A stretch of DNA of 64,000 nt, from assembly GCA_022494885.1 (NCBI GenBank), contig JAGVSM010001428.1, forward strand, positions 1 to 64,000, read 5' to 3'. The translations under genes and the position numbers were made by a program. The DNA is from Micrasema longulum. Lineage: Eukaryota; Arthropoda; Insecta; Trichoptera; Brachycentridae. The notes beneath the pieces were generated by a model, which was given only the letters and a program-made list of their open reading frames with translations, had not been told where the DNA came from and ran no database searches. Below are positions 42,625 through 53,179 of this stretch, in pieces (positions within the stretch are counted from its first letter, which is position 1; each line of letters opens with the position of its first letter).

Positions 42625-42843
42625 TAATTTTTTTAAAGGAATAACCCGCTAAGCCTCTATTTTGAGGCTTGTCAGCAGGTGGGATAGAGGGGATATGGAA
42701 GTAGGTAATTAAAAATACACCACAACACCCAGACCAATTGAGAAAAAAATCTATCTTGGATTTTTCTCTTGCAACTGGCGGGAATCGAACCCGCGACGCT
42801 AGTTTCACAGATAGCCGTCTAACCAACTGCGCCACGGCGCCTG
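42625..42843 (-). repeat. Second tRNA-derived SINE, head-on against family A copy
   Basis: The minus strand begins aggcgccgtggcgcagttgg (A box), has an anticodon-arm-like segment, then B box gcgggttcgattcccgcc. The acceptor 3' strand does not pair with ggcgccg, so it is not a functional tRNA. The body runs on through attgagaa/cacctgctgac to an A/T-rich tail at 42610-42640. Confidence 0.75.
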
Positions 42844-42849
42844 TCTAAA

Positions 42850-43290
42850 TTCAATAATTTCGATAAAAGATAGAATAAACAGGAAAATTAATGGAACAAA
42901 GGGAATGCTCATAAAGTGAAAATACGTTTTTTTTTAAAAGATAATGAAAAAAAAATCGCAAGTGACGTATCAGATATTGTAATTAATAGATAACTTCATA
43001 ATATTGATATAATTTAATTAAGTTTGTCCATTTCAAAAAATAACTTTAAAAAAATATTATTTGTTTATGTTGTGTTTAAATTATAAATATTTCATAATGT
43101 CGTATGTATTTGTGGACTATAATATTGAATTTTTAAAAAAATCAAATGAATATATAAATAATAAAAGACGAGCCACCAAAATCTTTAATTCTTCATCTTG
43201 TTTTTGTACTCCTATATATAACACATCACTTCCTTCAGATTTGTATATTATACATTAAAACTATGTATATCTTTAAAGCTTTTTTTATTT
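42850..43290. other. AT-rich DNA, nothing recognised
   Basis: Very A/T-rich. The frame at 43061-43258 has no recognisable content. Confidence 0.35.
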
Positions 43291-43292
43291 AA

Positions 43293-43490
43293 CACTGTTA
43301 TGAGTTTCTCCAAATGTTTGTAGACATGCTGGATTTCCTTCCTAGGGCAATCACGGCAGAATATTACCTACTGTGTAATATTCATAATTCCGCCTCTTAA
43401 ACCAGCCAATGACAGGTCGTAAGCTCTATAAATGCCTAGACATACATATTACCTTCCCTTCTTAAAAATGTTTTCCCGCTCTGTAAAAAA
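43293..43490. repeat. Repeat family C, head-to-head rearranged copy
   Basis: + strand head (tgagtttctccaaatgtttg, ggatttccttcctaggg) to ~43350, then minus-strand core (aaaccagccaatgacaggtc, gttttcccgctctgt). Confidence 0.55.
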
Positions 43491-43525
43491 ATTAGATCTT
43501 TTTTATTTATGTATATATATATATA

Positions 43526-43892
43526 TACAGGTGTTTATTAAACCCTGTCACATCCGAAACCACGATGATCAGTATGAGCAAGAAGACATATTGACACATT
43601 AAAATATTTTTTAAGAACGTAAAAAAATAAAATATCAAAAAAAGCAAATGGTTGTTTACTTCTGCAGGGGTGAAACGAGGAGGGGGGGGGAGTCTAATAC
43701 TGCACCGCGCTCCCCACACTTTTCCCCTGCAGAAGTAAGCAACCATTTGTTATTTTAAATATATTATTTTTTTTTTAAATCTTCGTTCTAAATATTTTTT
43801 TTAATATTCTAATATGTCTTCTTGCCCATCAGTATGGGTATGATCAGTATCATCGTGGTTTCGGATGTGACAGGGTTTAAAGAACACCCTAT
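43526..43892. mobile_element. Foldback MITE family D, copy 2
   Basis: tacaggtgtttattaaaccc ... ggtttaaagaacacccta, inside a (ta)n run. Inner pair ggttgtttacttctgcaggg / ccctgcagaagtaagcaacc. A short internal duplication (catcagtatgggtatgatca) lies in the right arm. Confidence 0.75.
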
Positions 43893-43894
43893 AT

Positions 43895-44295
43895 ATATAT
43901 ATTAAAAAAATATATACAAAAAACCCTTACATATTAAATAATATAATATCACACACATTTATTTTACTTTCAAATATTAATTTTCTCCAAGGTAAAAAAC
44001 TTACTTTTTCTTGTTTTTTTTTATTTTTCTGGTAAACCCTTAAAATAATAATACCCCAATAACTGACATAAACCATTATATGATTATAAGTAAGTTACAG
44101 TTTACAGTGATACAATGGGCCGTAAGTACTCAGTTCGAGAATCGCAAACGCAAACCGAAACATTCCATTACACGTTTATTGTTACAAAAAACCAAACGAA
44201 ATTTGGAACGCTTGTGATTTAATATGTAATAGAGATAAATGGCTTTTAAATAATAATACATTGTTTAGATTTAACGTAGACTTCATACATCAATA
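43895..44295. other. AT-rich DNA, nothing recognised
   Basis: Possibly the decayed upstream part of the LINE that follows; no readable protein. Confidence 0.3.
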
Positions 44296-44299
44296 TTAT

Positions 44300-44820
44300 C
44301 AAGAACATTAAATCAGTTCAACATCGATTTTTGAGAAAGATTGGTTGAAGGTTGGGCTTATCCAGAGACCTGTATACGTATAATGAGTTAGAAACTAACT
44401 TGAATATATCTTCTCTTCAAGATCGTCGAAATAAATCCGACCTTATAGTCCTATTTAAAATTCTCAACTCACTATTTGATGCGTCGGAACAACTGAGCTC
44501 AATAAAATTTAATCTCCCAACTAGAAACCTCAGACAAAACTTACTCTTTTATACCGATAACCATAGAAATAACTATGGTTTTCATCCCCTTGTGCCCACA
44601 ATTCTTAGGTCTGCCAACAAACATACCAGTCTTGATTTCTTTCATAACAAGTTGTCTTCTTTCAAACGATCACTCAATCAAATTCAATTATAAACACCTC
44701 TCTCCCGCTTCCACTCCCACAAAATCTAATAAACCGCTGAGTCTTTCTACTTTTTTTATAATAATTTTCTATGTATAAATGTGTTCATAAAAATGCCCAT
44801 TGGGCGTATGTATAAAAAAA
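44300..44820 (+). pseudogene. LINE RT C-terminus with 3' UTR
   Basis: GLSRDLYTYNELETNLNISS, LQDRRNKSDLIVLFKILNSL, FHPLVPTILRSANKHTSLDF, then FFHNKLSSFKRSLNQIQL-stop at 44693. It reads like the end of a CR1/jockey-type RT. The 3' UTR contains gcccattgggcgtatg and ends in an A/T-rich (aaat)n tail. Confidence 0.8.
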
Positions 44821-44950
44821 TAAATAAATAAAAATAAAATTATTAAAAAAATATGAAATAAACTGCATAATGGTTATATTCATCAACTAGAGCATTAAAT
44901 GTATCTAATGTTAGTAAATATTAGTACATAACCACTTACCGACTCTTTTA

Positions 44951-44990
44951 GTCTACCGGTTTCGAGATGTACCCATCTCTTCGTCAGAAC
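44951..44990 (-). ncRNA. Hammerhead ribozyme motif, left arm of family K copy 3
   Basis: Minus strand: GUU (stem I), CUGACGA (44987-44981), perfect 6-bp stem II GAGAUG/CAUCUC with loop GGUA, GAAA, self-complementary ACCGGU, A at the cleavage position, GAC (stem I, one G-U pair). All core bases present. Confidence 0.6.
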
Positions 44991-45283
44991 ACTCACTACA
45001 CCAACATGTAAATACTAAAATACACCTCCGCATTCACCATCACCGTAGTATATAATAAAGTATTTCCAAAAATACATAAATCACATGCAGATTTATAAAG
45101 ATGCGAACACCACCATGTCTAAACATGCACTAAGCTTAATTAAAAAAATATTTCACCTTATGTTGAAGAATTGGTAGGGTGTTGAGAGGGAGAAGGGGTA
45201 GAGGTGGGGTTATCCAATTGGTCAATTTCGGTGATGATAAAGGTGCAGGTGTATTTTAGTATTTGCATGTTGATGTAGTGAGT

Positions 45284-45323
45284 GTCCTGACGAAGGGACG
45301 GGTACGTCTCGAAACCGGTAGAC
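45284..45323 (+). ncRNA. Hammerhead ribozyme motif, right arm of family K copy 3
   Basis: GUC (45284-45286), CUGACGA (45287-45293), stem II GGGACG/CGUCUC with loop GGUA (one G-U), GAAA (45311-45314), ACCGGU (45314-45319), A at 45320, GAC (45321-45323) pairing with GUC. A complete type of core with very short stem III. Confidence 0.62.
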
Positions 45324-45369
45324 TAAAAAAAGTCGGTAAGTGGTTATATACTAATATTAGTTAAAATGT

Positions 45370-45825
45370 TTGACAACAAAGTTAATGCTTTAAACATAAA
45401 TAATATTTAATGAATCGTTCATTTTGACTTTCGATTTATGTTACGTAATATTAATTGAAGACTTACGACGCACATATTTCTGTAAATTATGTATAGATAA
45501 AGTAAGTTATCATTTGATTATGTACCTTGCATAATTTAAAAATAAAGCTTGTCAAATGGACTTACAATGTTGATAGTGTTTTTGTTCCGATGGCATTATT
45601 TATTTCGACCTTGTTCCAAATAGGTGTTCTTGACATTGCATTGCACCGTAGCATAACATTATGCATTCAAAATTATTATCGTCAAAATTACAATTTTGTA
45701 GGGGTAATTTTTAAAACACCGAAATATCAAGTCATTTATCATAGATTTATATCGCCATGTTTTATAATGAAGAAATGTGTCAAAAACTCTTTCTGTCCAG
45801 AATTCTAGTAGTGACAAAGAAAAAG
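45370..45825. other. AT-rich DNA, nothing recognised
   Basis: Starts with the family K flank aaagttaatgctttaaacat. The frame at 45527-45808 lacks an ATG start and known content. Confidence 0.35.
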
Positions 45826-45829
45826 GAAA

Positions 45830-46375
45830 CAAGATTTTCAGCCGAAGCCAAACCGAATATCGCCTTTTGTTCAAGTTTCGGCCGTAACTAAAACCGAAAC
45901 AAAAACTTATTTAAATAAGTTAAATGTCAACAATGTTTTAAGTATGTCCAAATGTTTGTAGACACGCTGGATTTCCTCCCTAGAGTCCCTAGGGAGTAAT
46001 TTATATCTTAATTTGTCGCAACAGAGAAGGAAAACATTTTTGAGAAGGGAATATGGAAGACTAGGCATTTACAGGGATTATGATCTGTCATTGGCTGGTT
46101 TGAGTGGCCACTTTACATCCTGTGTAGCATTCACAATTCTTCCCATGATTAAATATCCACATTTCCTCAACTCTTCCATCTGTTTACTTTTGTGAAGTAA
46201 AAGAGCTAAAACCTGAAGCCGAACGTAATCCGACACATCCCGACCACAGGTTTCGACTGAGCCATTTTTTCGGCTAATTTTTAGCCGAAACAGAAATCGC
46301 GGCTGGAACTCGTTTGATTGGTCGAAACTAACTGAAACCTAAACTTCAATCGGTCACTAAGATAAGCGGTTTCGC
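45830..46375 (-). repeat. Repeat family J, copy 2, split by a family C insertion
   Basis: 45830-45910 and 46205-46375 are rich in gccgaa / gaaacc motifs; the latter is the reverse complement of 22565-22705. A family C copy (45925-46215) lies between them. Confidence 0.5.
45925..46215 (+). repeat. Repeat family C, copy nested in family J
   Basis: caacaatgttttaagtatgt start, ggatttcctccctagagtcc, gtcgcaacagagaagg, tctgtcattggctggtttga, ending gaagtaaaagagctaaaacc. Confidence 0.7.
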
Positions 46376-46779
46376 TTACCGCACTTGACGGGCTCTAGCC
46401 CTGTAAAAACCTATAATTGCATATTCACTTCTCTAAAATATTCTACATGGTTATTGGGATTGTTGTATTGTCAAATAAAAGAAACATTTTTGTGTTAGGC
46501 CGATTTTAAAGAACCCCAATTATGACGAGAGAGTTTCGTAATACATAAGTAAATATTTAAGGTTTGATAATAAGTCAAACAGCCATAAATATCTTGTCTT
46601 CAAGTTCTTGCTCGGAATGTACCCAAAAAAATAAACCATAAAGTTAGACCGATTTAACTTCGGACGCGGTCTACAAATCGACACGAGACGGGTGATGAAA
46701 ATAAGGGTGGATTAATATTCAATATAATTTTATTTAGTGGCCACTGTCTAGAAAAGTTGCAAAATATCTCTAAAAAAAT

Positions 46780-46860
46780 TCTAAAATCGAACCACCTTAT
46801 ACCTAATATTCTCAGAAGCTAATAATATAAAACTCAGAAGTTTGGTGTTTTGAGCTTCAA
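46780..46860 (-). repeat. LINE fragment related to 28744-29325
   Basis: aaatcgaaccaccttatacc and ctcagaagtttggtgttttg match 29023-29090 closely. Confidence 0.6.
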
Positions 46861-46949
46861 CATTACAGAGTATCCAATTCATTCTCAGAACATTACAAAA
46901 TATACACATCAGATTTATAAAATAGGAAAGAGAACAAAAAAAGTCATGT

Positions 46950-47340
46950 AAAATGAACATACTCGTTCATATTACAATTTGGAAATTGCCTTCCTAAAGG
47001 AAATCCCACTTTCATGAAATATATCGACATCCGAGGCGATACGATAGCTCTACCTACCGGCATAAACATTGGCAGGTTGGTTCTGCATCGTGGTAGGTAG
47101 AACAACCTGTGATGCCTTTGTCGAAGATAATTATCAGGGACAAATAGATCGAATGAATTCAGAATATCGGAACTGTTTATGCGACCACCGATGACTTGAA
47201 AAAAGTGAACACCCAAATAAATATCCCTTTTCCCCGACAATGATTGGTGCCCCAGAATTTTTAGTAAGTCAGTCGGGAAAAGCCACGGGCAATATCCACA
47301 CTCCCCGAGATACAGATAACGCAGTTTTTTTTCTGCACCC
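46950..47340 (-). pseudogene. LINE RT C-terminal remnant
   Basis: The minus strand reads YLYLGECGYCPWLFPTDLLK, SGKRDIYLGVHFFQVIGGRI, NYLRQRHHRLFYLPRCRTNL, PMFMPVGRAIVSPRMSIYF. Same family as 13085-13480, better preserved. Confidence 0.75.
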
Positions 47341-47379
47341 TCTCTATCCTTAAGGAATATGTGGTTTTATTTCGCCGCT

Positions 47380-47980
47380 AGCATATTGGATCTAGTTTTT
47401 AAGTTCAAAAAGTTATATTTATATAAACTCAATCAAAGCTAGCTCAAAAAAACTTTACCCTCCTAGCTCCAAAACTCTTCAATCATCTTCCGACAGCCAT
47501 AAAGAACTCCACAAGTGCCAATGCATTTAAGAAAAATGTTTGCAAAACGAGGTTGTAATTTTTTTTAAAATTTAAGACTAGTAAAAATTTACTACATTCT
47601 ACATTAAACGCTAATGAATAAATAAAATTATTTATCGTACCTGCTTTCCTTCCATACCTTTATTTGCTTATATAACGCATTTGCTTTACGATTTAATTTA
47701 GTGTTATTTAGTTACATTATTTATTGCTTTAATATGTATATACTCGTACATTATAGACCATATTATTTTATATCCCAATTTTTTTTTTCTCATGTACTTC
47801 TATATTCAAAATTATATAAATTCTAATAATTAAATAACTATAACAGTGTAAGTTACTCCGCAAGCACAAGGGTTAGTCTCTTTTTTGGAGACTTACAGTT
47901 ATAACATTTACTAGATGTATAAAAATTGATTTGTATGGAATAAAAAAAAAAAACATGTACCGTTTATAAAATATATTGAT
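47380..47980 (+). pseudogene. LINE RT end and 3' UTR
   Basis: APKLFNHLPTAIKNSTSANA then FKKNVCKTRL-stop near 47555 is a typical non-LTR RT terminus. The 3' UTR (ataactataacagtgtaagt, tttttggagacttacagtta, aaaacatgtaccgttta) matches 60545-60690. Confidence 0.75.
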
Positions 47981-48222
47981 TAATAAAATAATATATTTCA
48001 TTTACGTTTTTGTATTATTTTCTATAAATTTTTCAATGATTCTATTATTTTTTGTACATTTGATTGTCTGTAACTAAATATGTATATTTTGTTATTTACA
48101 TTTGATTATTTTTTATGTCATTCACTTTTTTGTACATGTAATTATTATTTATTTTCAGTGACTTTTTTTAAATTCATTATTATTGCTTAGCACGGCATAG
48201 CCTAAAAAGCCATAATAAGTTG

Positions 48223-48417
48223 AATCGGGTTGTGGTCCCGTAGCTAGTGTATCGGACTCACGGCTCAAAGGTCCGTGGTTCGAATCCCACTCTGCGCCAA
48301 CTTGATTCCCATTTTCTAATAGTGAGTTATTTACAACTCGTTGACAATGGCCCTCAAAATTAAATATTTGGGTAAATCATAAGAACGCAAATATGTCTTT
48401 TTTTGATAAAAAAAAGG
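48223..48417 (+). repeat. tRNA-derived SINE family A, best copy
   Basis: cgggttgtggtcccgtagct (A-box region), cgtggttcgaatcccactct (B box), then acttgattcccattttctaa, gagttatttacaactcgttg, and A-rich tail after tgtctttttttgat. No pairing acceptor stem. Confidence 0.8.
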
Positions 48418-48587
48418 TGATGAATTTGTAAACAAATGTTATGAAAAATATTTAAAAAATGAAAATAAATACGTGTAATTTTGTCGTGCCGTCTGGATTT
48501 GGACAATACGTATGAAATAGGCCTTAGTGTGGAATGACCATTGAATCTATTAAAATTCAACTGAAGTCGTAAAATATACTAACAACA

Positions 48588-48750
48588 GAGAGGGCATTTA
48601 TGGGGCTTATGACCTGTCGTTTGTTGGTTTAAGTGGGGCCACATTACACTCTGTGTAACATTCAACATTCTTTCTATGTTTGAACTTTCATATTTCTTCT
48701 ATTCTTGCATGTGTTAATTTTTGTGAAGTTTAAGAGCTGAAGGATTCATA
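48588..48750 (+). repeat. Repeat family C, diverged copy
   Basis: atttatggggcttatgacct, gtcgtttgttggtttaagtg, cactctgtgtaacattcaac, tttgtgaagtttaagagctg. Confidence 0.6.
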
Positions 48751-48754
48751 TTAA

Positions 48755-49165
48755 CTTTTCTAAAATCGACCGTCGATTTGTAGAAATACAATCTATTGTT
48801 ATAAAATAAACAGTATCTATAATATCCATACTAAACTTCAGATGTTATATGCTTTTTAACATTGCATTTTTTTTCTTTGAAAAAATCGGCAAGATTTTTT
48901 ATATTTCGTCGTGATCGTAGAACAACGACGCATGTGATTTTCTCCAACTTTACATGTGAGCGGTTTATACATTTATTGTACGTTTTATGTCGCAATTTCA
49001 AAGTCAGAAAGTATATAATTTGATACTTGGGTTAGAAATATAGGTATAATTTATTTATTTTATTTTTGGAATATAAAGCCTTTTCAAAATCAAATATAAA
49101 AGAAAGTCAATGTTGTATTTTTCTCACATCCGTCGTTTTTCAGGCTTAATGACAGAGATAATTAT
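48755..49165. other. AT-rich DNA, nothing recognised
   Basis: No ORF or repeat end. Confidence 0.3.
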
Positions 49166-49171
49166 TTATCA

Positions 49172-49583
49172 TAATGAGGAAATTCAGCCCTACGGGAAAT
49201 TGGATACAAAAAATGTTTTCTTGCGCGCGGTAAAAATTAGAGCATCAAATTGTACAGTAAAATTTCTTTAAAATGTACGAAAAAAAAAAATATTTTAATA
49301 AAAACGCACTACTCTGAATGACGTCACTGGTTCATATGAACCATCCAATGATATGAGAGCATTGAGGGATATCCGGTTTGGTCACCGTAAACGAACCAAT
49401 CGGAAGAACTGTCATGGAACAACCTCTGACGTCGCACGCGGAGATATTACAGAAATATAAAACTTTAAAAAATCATAGCGCTGATAATACGATATATAAA
49501 ATAAATAAATAAAAATTTTGCTTAGTTTAATATTCTATTAACAAATAAAAAAAAGAATAAAAAGACACTGAACTTCCTCATTG
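49172..49583 (+). mobile_element. MITE family E, reference copy (~412 bp)
   Basis: Ends aatgaggaaattcagcccta and actgaacttcctcattg. Interior holds cgcgcggtaaaaattagagc, gacgtcactggttcatatga, ccaatcggaagaactgtcat and gacgtcgcacgcgg. Used here to align the other copies. Confidence 0.7.
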
Positions 49584-50009
49584 AACGTAGTTATGCAGAA
49601 AGCAGCCAGCCATAGAATAGTGAAACTGAGATAATAGTACCTTTCTGAAAAGAGTGAATAAACAAATCTCAACAACATCTGGAATGTTTTTGACTTTAAC
49701 AAATGATAAACAAGGTATACATTCGTTTTTTTTTACATTACAATCAAGAATTTAATTATGTATTTGACCAGTTTTCATGATTTTTAAATTCGTTAAGATT
49801 TTCTAGTGCTGTGGGTGTTTTCTGCAAATTGAGAAATACCGTTTTTGTGATGGACACCATTTTCAGAAGGTGATAATCATTTTTTTGTATGAAAGCGATC
49901 TGGCTGTTTTTAGCAGAACATATAATTGACCTTACTGCACCCGATAAAATCAATCTCTTTTTTTTCAAAATTGTGGACTGCCTGCTTGCTGCATAACTAC
50001 GTTCAATTA
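49582..50009. repeat. ~430-bp segment with inverted ends
   Basis: ttgaacgtagttatgcagaa at 49580 and ctgcataactacgttcaatt at 49988 are inverted. An 89-codon minus-strand frame (49756-50025) spans most of it but has no recognised domain. It abuts the family E copy. Confidence 0.5.
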
Positions 50010-51280
50010 TCCTATAACTTAACATACCCTAATTTAATTCAGCGTTCGATACCACTGCTTTTTAAAATTGGCTTAGATTGGAATTTATTGAATAATTCTA
50101 AAACAGAGGCTTATCGTGTTATTCTTTTTAAAAAATATATATAAAATAGGAAGCACTAAACGTGCTCGTGAAAAATGCTTTTTAATGTGTATGAAATAAA
50201 TTTATCGAGTTTTATGTATACCTATTCTTATTTGATAAACAAATCTTATCTTAATTACTTCATTTAACTATCCTATCCAATACCCACTACTTACAAGTGA
50301 TTCTACTCGATAAACACAAGACGAAAATAAATAATCAGATAAGTTTCTTTTGAATTCTAGACACGTCTGAGGTCTGTACGGCTGTAGGTGTACTCCTATA
50401 TTTATTATGATGCATTTTGTCGTAATTCATTGTGTCAGCGAAATAGCCAGTCCATTTATTCAATTATTAAGGTGGGCCATCTGAGGATGTTGCAGTAGAG
50501 ATAGAGAGATGGAAGCAGATTACTGAGTAGGTAGAAACTCTGTGCGAATTATAGTCGAGTGCAATAAAATTATATCCACCTGGGCTGGTATTATGAACGG
50601 AATTGCGCGCTGCTTCGTCATTGCCGAGTTTGTGATTGGCCAGACCACAACGACGCGACCCTCCTTAGAGGTCTACGTCTAAACGTGCGTTGAAATTTTA
50701 TTCCAGTTTTTTAATATTTATTTAGTACAATGAAATGTTCATTTTGCTTCCTTATTTGAGAAGTTTTTAAAAAAGCATTTCCGGGTAACACTAAATTTTT
50801 TTATTAACAGCATTTTTTTTATAAAGCTCCATTTAAAAGTATTTAAAATTGCCAAAATTCATTTTAGTTATTTTTACTTACTTTTTTTTATTAAGGAAGA
50901 AGAAGCATCGGCGTAACGAAGGTTATGGAAGGAAAAATGTGTTAAACCTAATCATTATTATAAAGCACCACACTTTTGTTACATATTAAACTAAAATTTG
51001 GCATATTCTTAGGATATGTAACTAATCAATAAATTTAGAAATGTATTTTTTTACGAAACCCTAAGGAAACCCCATAATGTACCGTAGGACGGAGAAGTAT
51101 GGGGTACTTGCTTAGTATTGCATTGATGTGCGCAATTTCAATCACATCGATATTTTTCACAAATGCAGAAACACATGAGTGCTGAGCGAAACACCAGAAA
51201 ATCGGATAAACTGATTGAACTTAGTCAGAAACTTACCTACTGGTCATTCATCCGTGATAATTATATTCTGCTGTGTTTTA
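50010..51280. other. Intergenic DNA with a family H end at ~50578-50610
   Basis: gggctggtattatgaacgga and attgcgcgc match the inverted ends of 63647-63872. The rest is not recognised. Confidence 0.4.
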
Positions 51281-51286
51281 GAGAAC

Positions 51287-51328
51287 GCGGGTTTGAAATA
51301 ACCCACGCGGGTTTGAAATAACCCATAA
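51287..51328 (+). repeat. 20-bp direct tandem repeat x 2
   Basis: acgcgggtttgaaataaccc occurs twice back to back, with a partial third unit (ataaccc). Confidence 0.8.
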
Positions 51329-51949
51329 CCCAATGTGGTCTGTGGTGCGCTCTATAGTTGTGCTACTTTTCAGAACCCTGCTGGTTTTGCCTAAAACTAT
51401 ACATGTATACTGCCTCTTCAACGCTTTTTCAGACCAGTTCTTCTCTTAGATTTTTTATTACAAATCCGCACCATGTTGATTCTTAAAACAAATAGATACA
51501 AAAGCTTCATTAATAAAATTAGTAAAGTGTGCGGGGCATTATGAGGTACCTCGTTAGGGGCATCCTGGGGTGCCCCATCATGCCCTGTATCCGTGTCCCC
51601 GTTTTGCCCTTATGTCTAGTAATGTACAAATATATTTTAGTACAAAACGAAAAATCGGTGCATTGATATTCACTAGAAGATATCCAATATTTTTTTTATA
51701 TTCACAGACAATTAGATGAAACACGGCGGAAAAAGATTTCTTAATTTTAAAAATAGTCTCCTACGGTTTCTCCTCTAGTCGCTTCCATGCTGAGTGCTAA
51801 ACGTCGATTCATTTAGACTGCCTGTGCAACACATAGCTAACAACTCCAGTTTGATGTATTTTTGCATTTCCTGTTATGCCGCGCGTCTCTATTTGGGCCC
51901 CCCTTCCTCCCCTACATAAAAATAAAACACTTGATTTATGTGCTATTTT

Positions 51950-52230
51950 CTGTGTCCGGGCGGATTAAGAATAGTACTGCGTGTGAAATAGAACCAGAAT
52001 CCTGGACGAGTGCTTTCGGCTTGATGGGCTAATCTCAGGTGAAAATCCTAAACTAGGAAATCGAACGGAGATAAGTCCGCCTCATTGTGCAGTCGTAAGC
52101 GCGTTCGACTATCATTTTTGAGGTTCTGAATTCGATTCATGGCAGTGTAGACGTGAAATACTGATTTTGAAGATTGTTTTAAGTGCAATATTTCATTCTT
52201 TAAATATGTATTTAGAGTCGTAAATAACAT
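51950..52230 (+). repeat. SINE-like family B copy
   Basis: gtgtccgggcggattaagaa, gtgtgaaatagaaccagaat, ccgcctcattgtgcagtcgt (tRNA-like), ttcgattcatggcagtgtag, then acgtgaaatactg. 3' part truncated. Confidence 0.6.
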
Positions 52231-52234
52231 GTCT

Positions 52235-53120
52235 TAGAAAAATAAGAATTATGCTGTGATGTGGGGGAACCTCGGACCTTTGAACTTTGAGTCTGCAAAA
52301 CTAACAGATTATGTTTTCTAGTTTTTTTACTTTTAAATAAACATATTTAAAAAAACATTTTTCACTAGGTATGCAGCTGACGTATCTAAAGACAATAAAC
52401 AAAAAAGTTTAATAGCTGTAGGTACTGGGTACCTGCTTAAATATTGGGATAATTATTGTCCTAAAATTCTGTCTCGACCGTTATTTGTCTCAAATGTCAT
52501 TGTAACGATAATTTGTCGTTTTCACGGCCGCTTAATGACATGACGGGCAGCAATTTTTGTCATGTTTGACACTTTGATAACTCGTCTATTTATGTAAAAG
52601 CCTGCAATAATAATTACTTTTTTTATAAATATCCTACGAGTATATTGGGTGTTAACATATAGTTGGGTCCGTCTTTTTTTAAATTTAAAAATGAGCACCT
52701 AACCAAAAATGTTATGCTCTACAAGATATTGTATTTGCTTTTACGTTACATATCGTCGGGTTTCTGGCACAAGTTGGTAACTAACATTTCACTAGTTGTG
52801 AGATATTGCACTTATAAAGTTAAATGCTCATCCCGAATCAACAATTCAAATATAACCACAAGTAGAATATGATAATACTTTTTTTTGTATTTATAAAATA
52901 CCAAATATTTCTATTGACTTTTACAAAGATTATTAGATGCCAGTTATGAAGAGATCTCATTTTTCGAAAATTTGTAGTTACCGACTTGTGTTAGAAAACC
53001 GACGAAATATTATTTTTTTTGATTTTAAACCTTCAAAACGGAATGTCAGGTCGACGATAGCGAGCATTTTCGACACCTCCTTCTGTTCGCGTTCAATCGA
53101 GGAAATAAAGGAGAAAATAA
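52235..53120. other. AT-rich DNA, nothing confirmed
   Basis: A 78-codon frame from ATG 52937 (MPVMKRSHFSKICSYRLV...) runs into family F at its end. It has no recognised domain and is treated as chance. Confidence 0.35.
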
Positions 53121-53124
53121 GTAA

Positions 53125-53175
53125 TGAGAACGAGGAGACGGAGAAAACCCACCTCCTCCCGCAGCTGTTATAGAG
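53125..53175. repeat. Repeat family F fragment
   Basis: aaacccacctcctcccgcag and ctgttatagagtt correspond to the family F motif at 26500-26535 and the inverse of 18700-18735. Confidence 0.45.
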
Positions 53176-53179
53176 TTGT

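Larger units (their letters stand above)
44909..45363. mobile_element. Penelope-like inverted-repeat element, family K copy 3
   Basis: Arms 44909-45026 and 45248-45363 are inverted (ataaccacttaccgactctt ... agtcggtaagtggttata) around ~220 bp without an RT frame. Each arm carries a complete hammerhead-like core, pointing outward from the element centre. Best preserved of the family. Confidence 0.65.

Noticed and set aside
42777..42843. Possible functional tRNA gene on the minus strand
   Set aside because: D- and T-arm consensus are good, but the 3' acceptor strand does not pair with ggcgccg and the sequence runs on into a SINE body.
49756..50025. 89-codon minus-strand frame as a gene
   Set aside because: No known domain and it lies between inverted repeats; kept only as part of an unclassified repeat.
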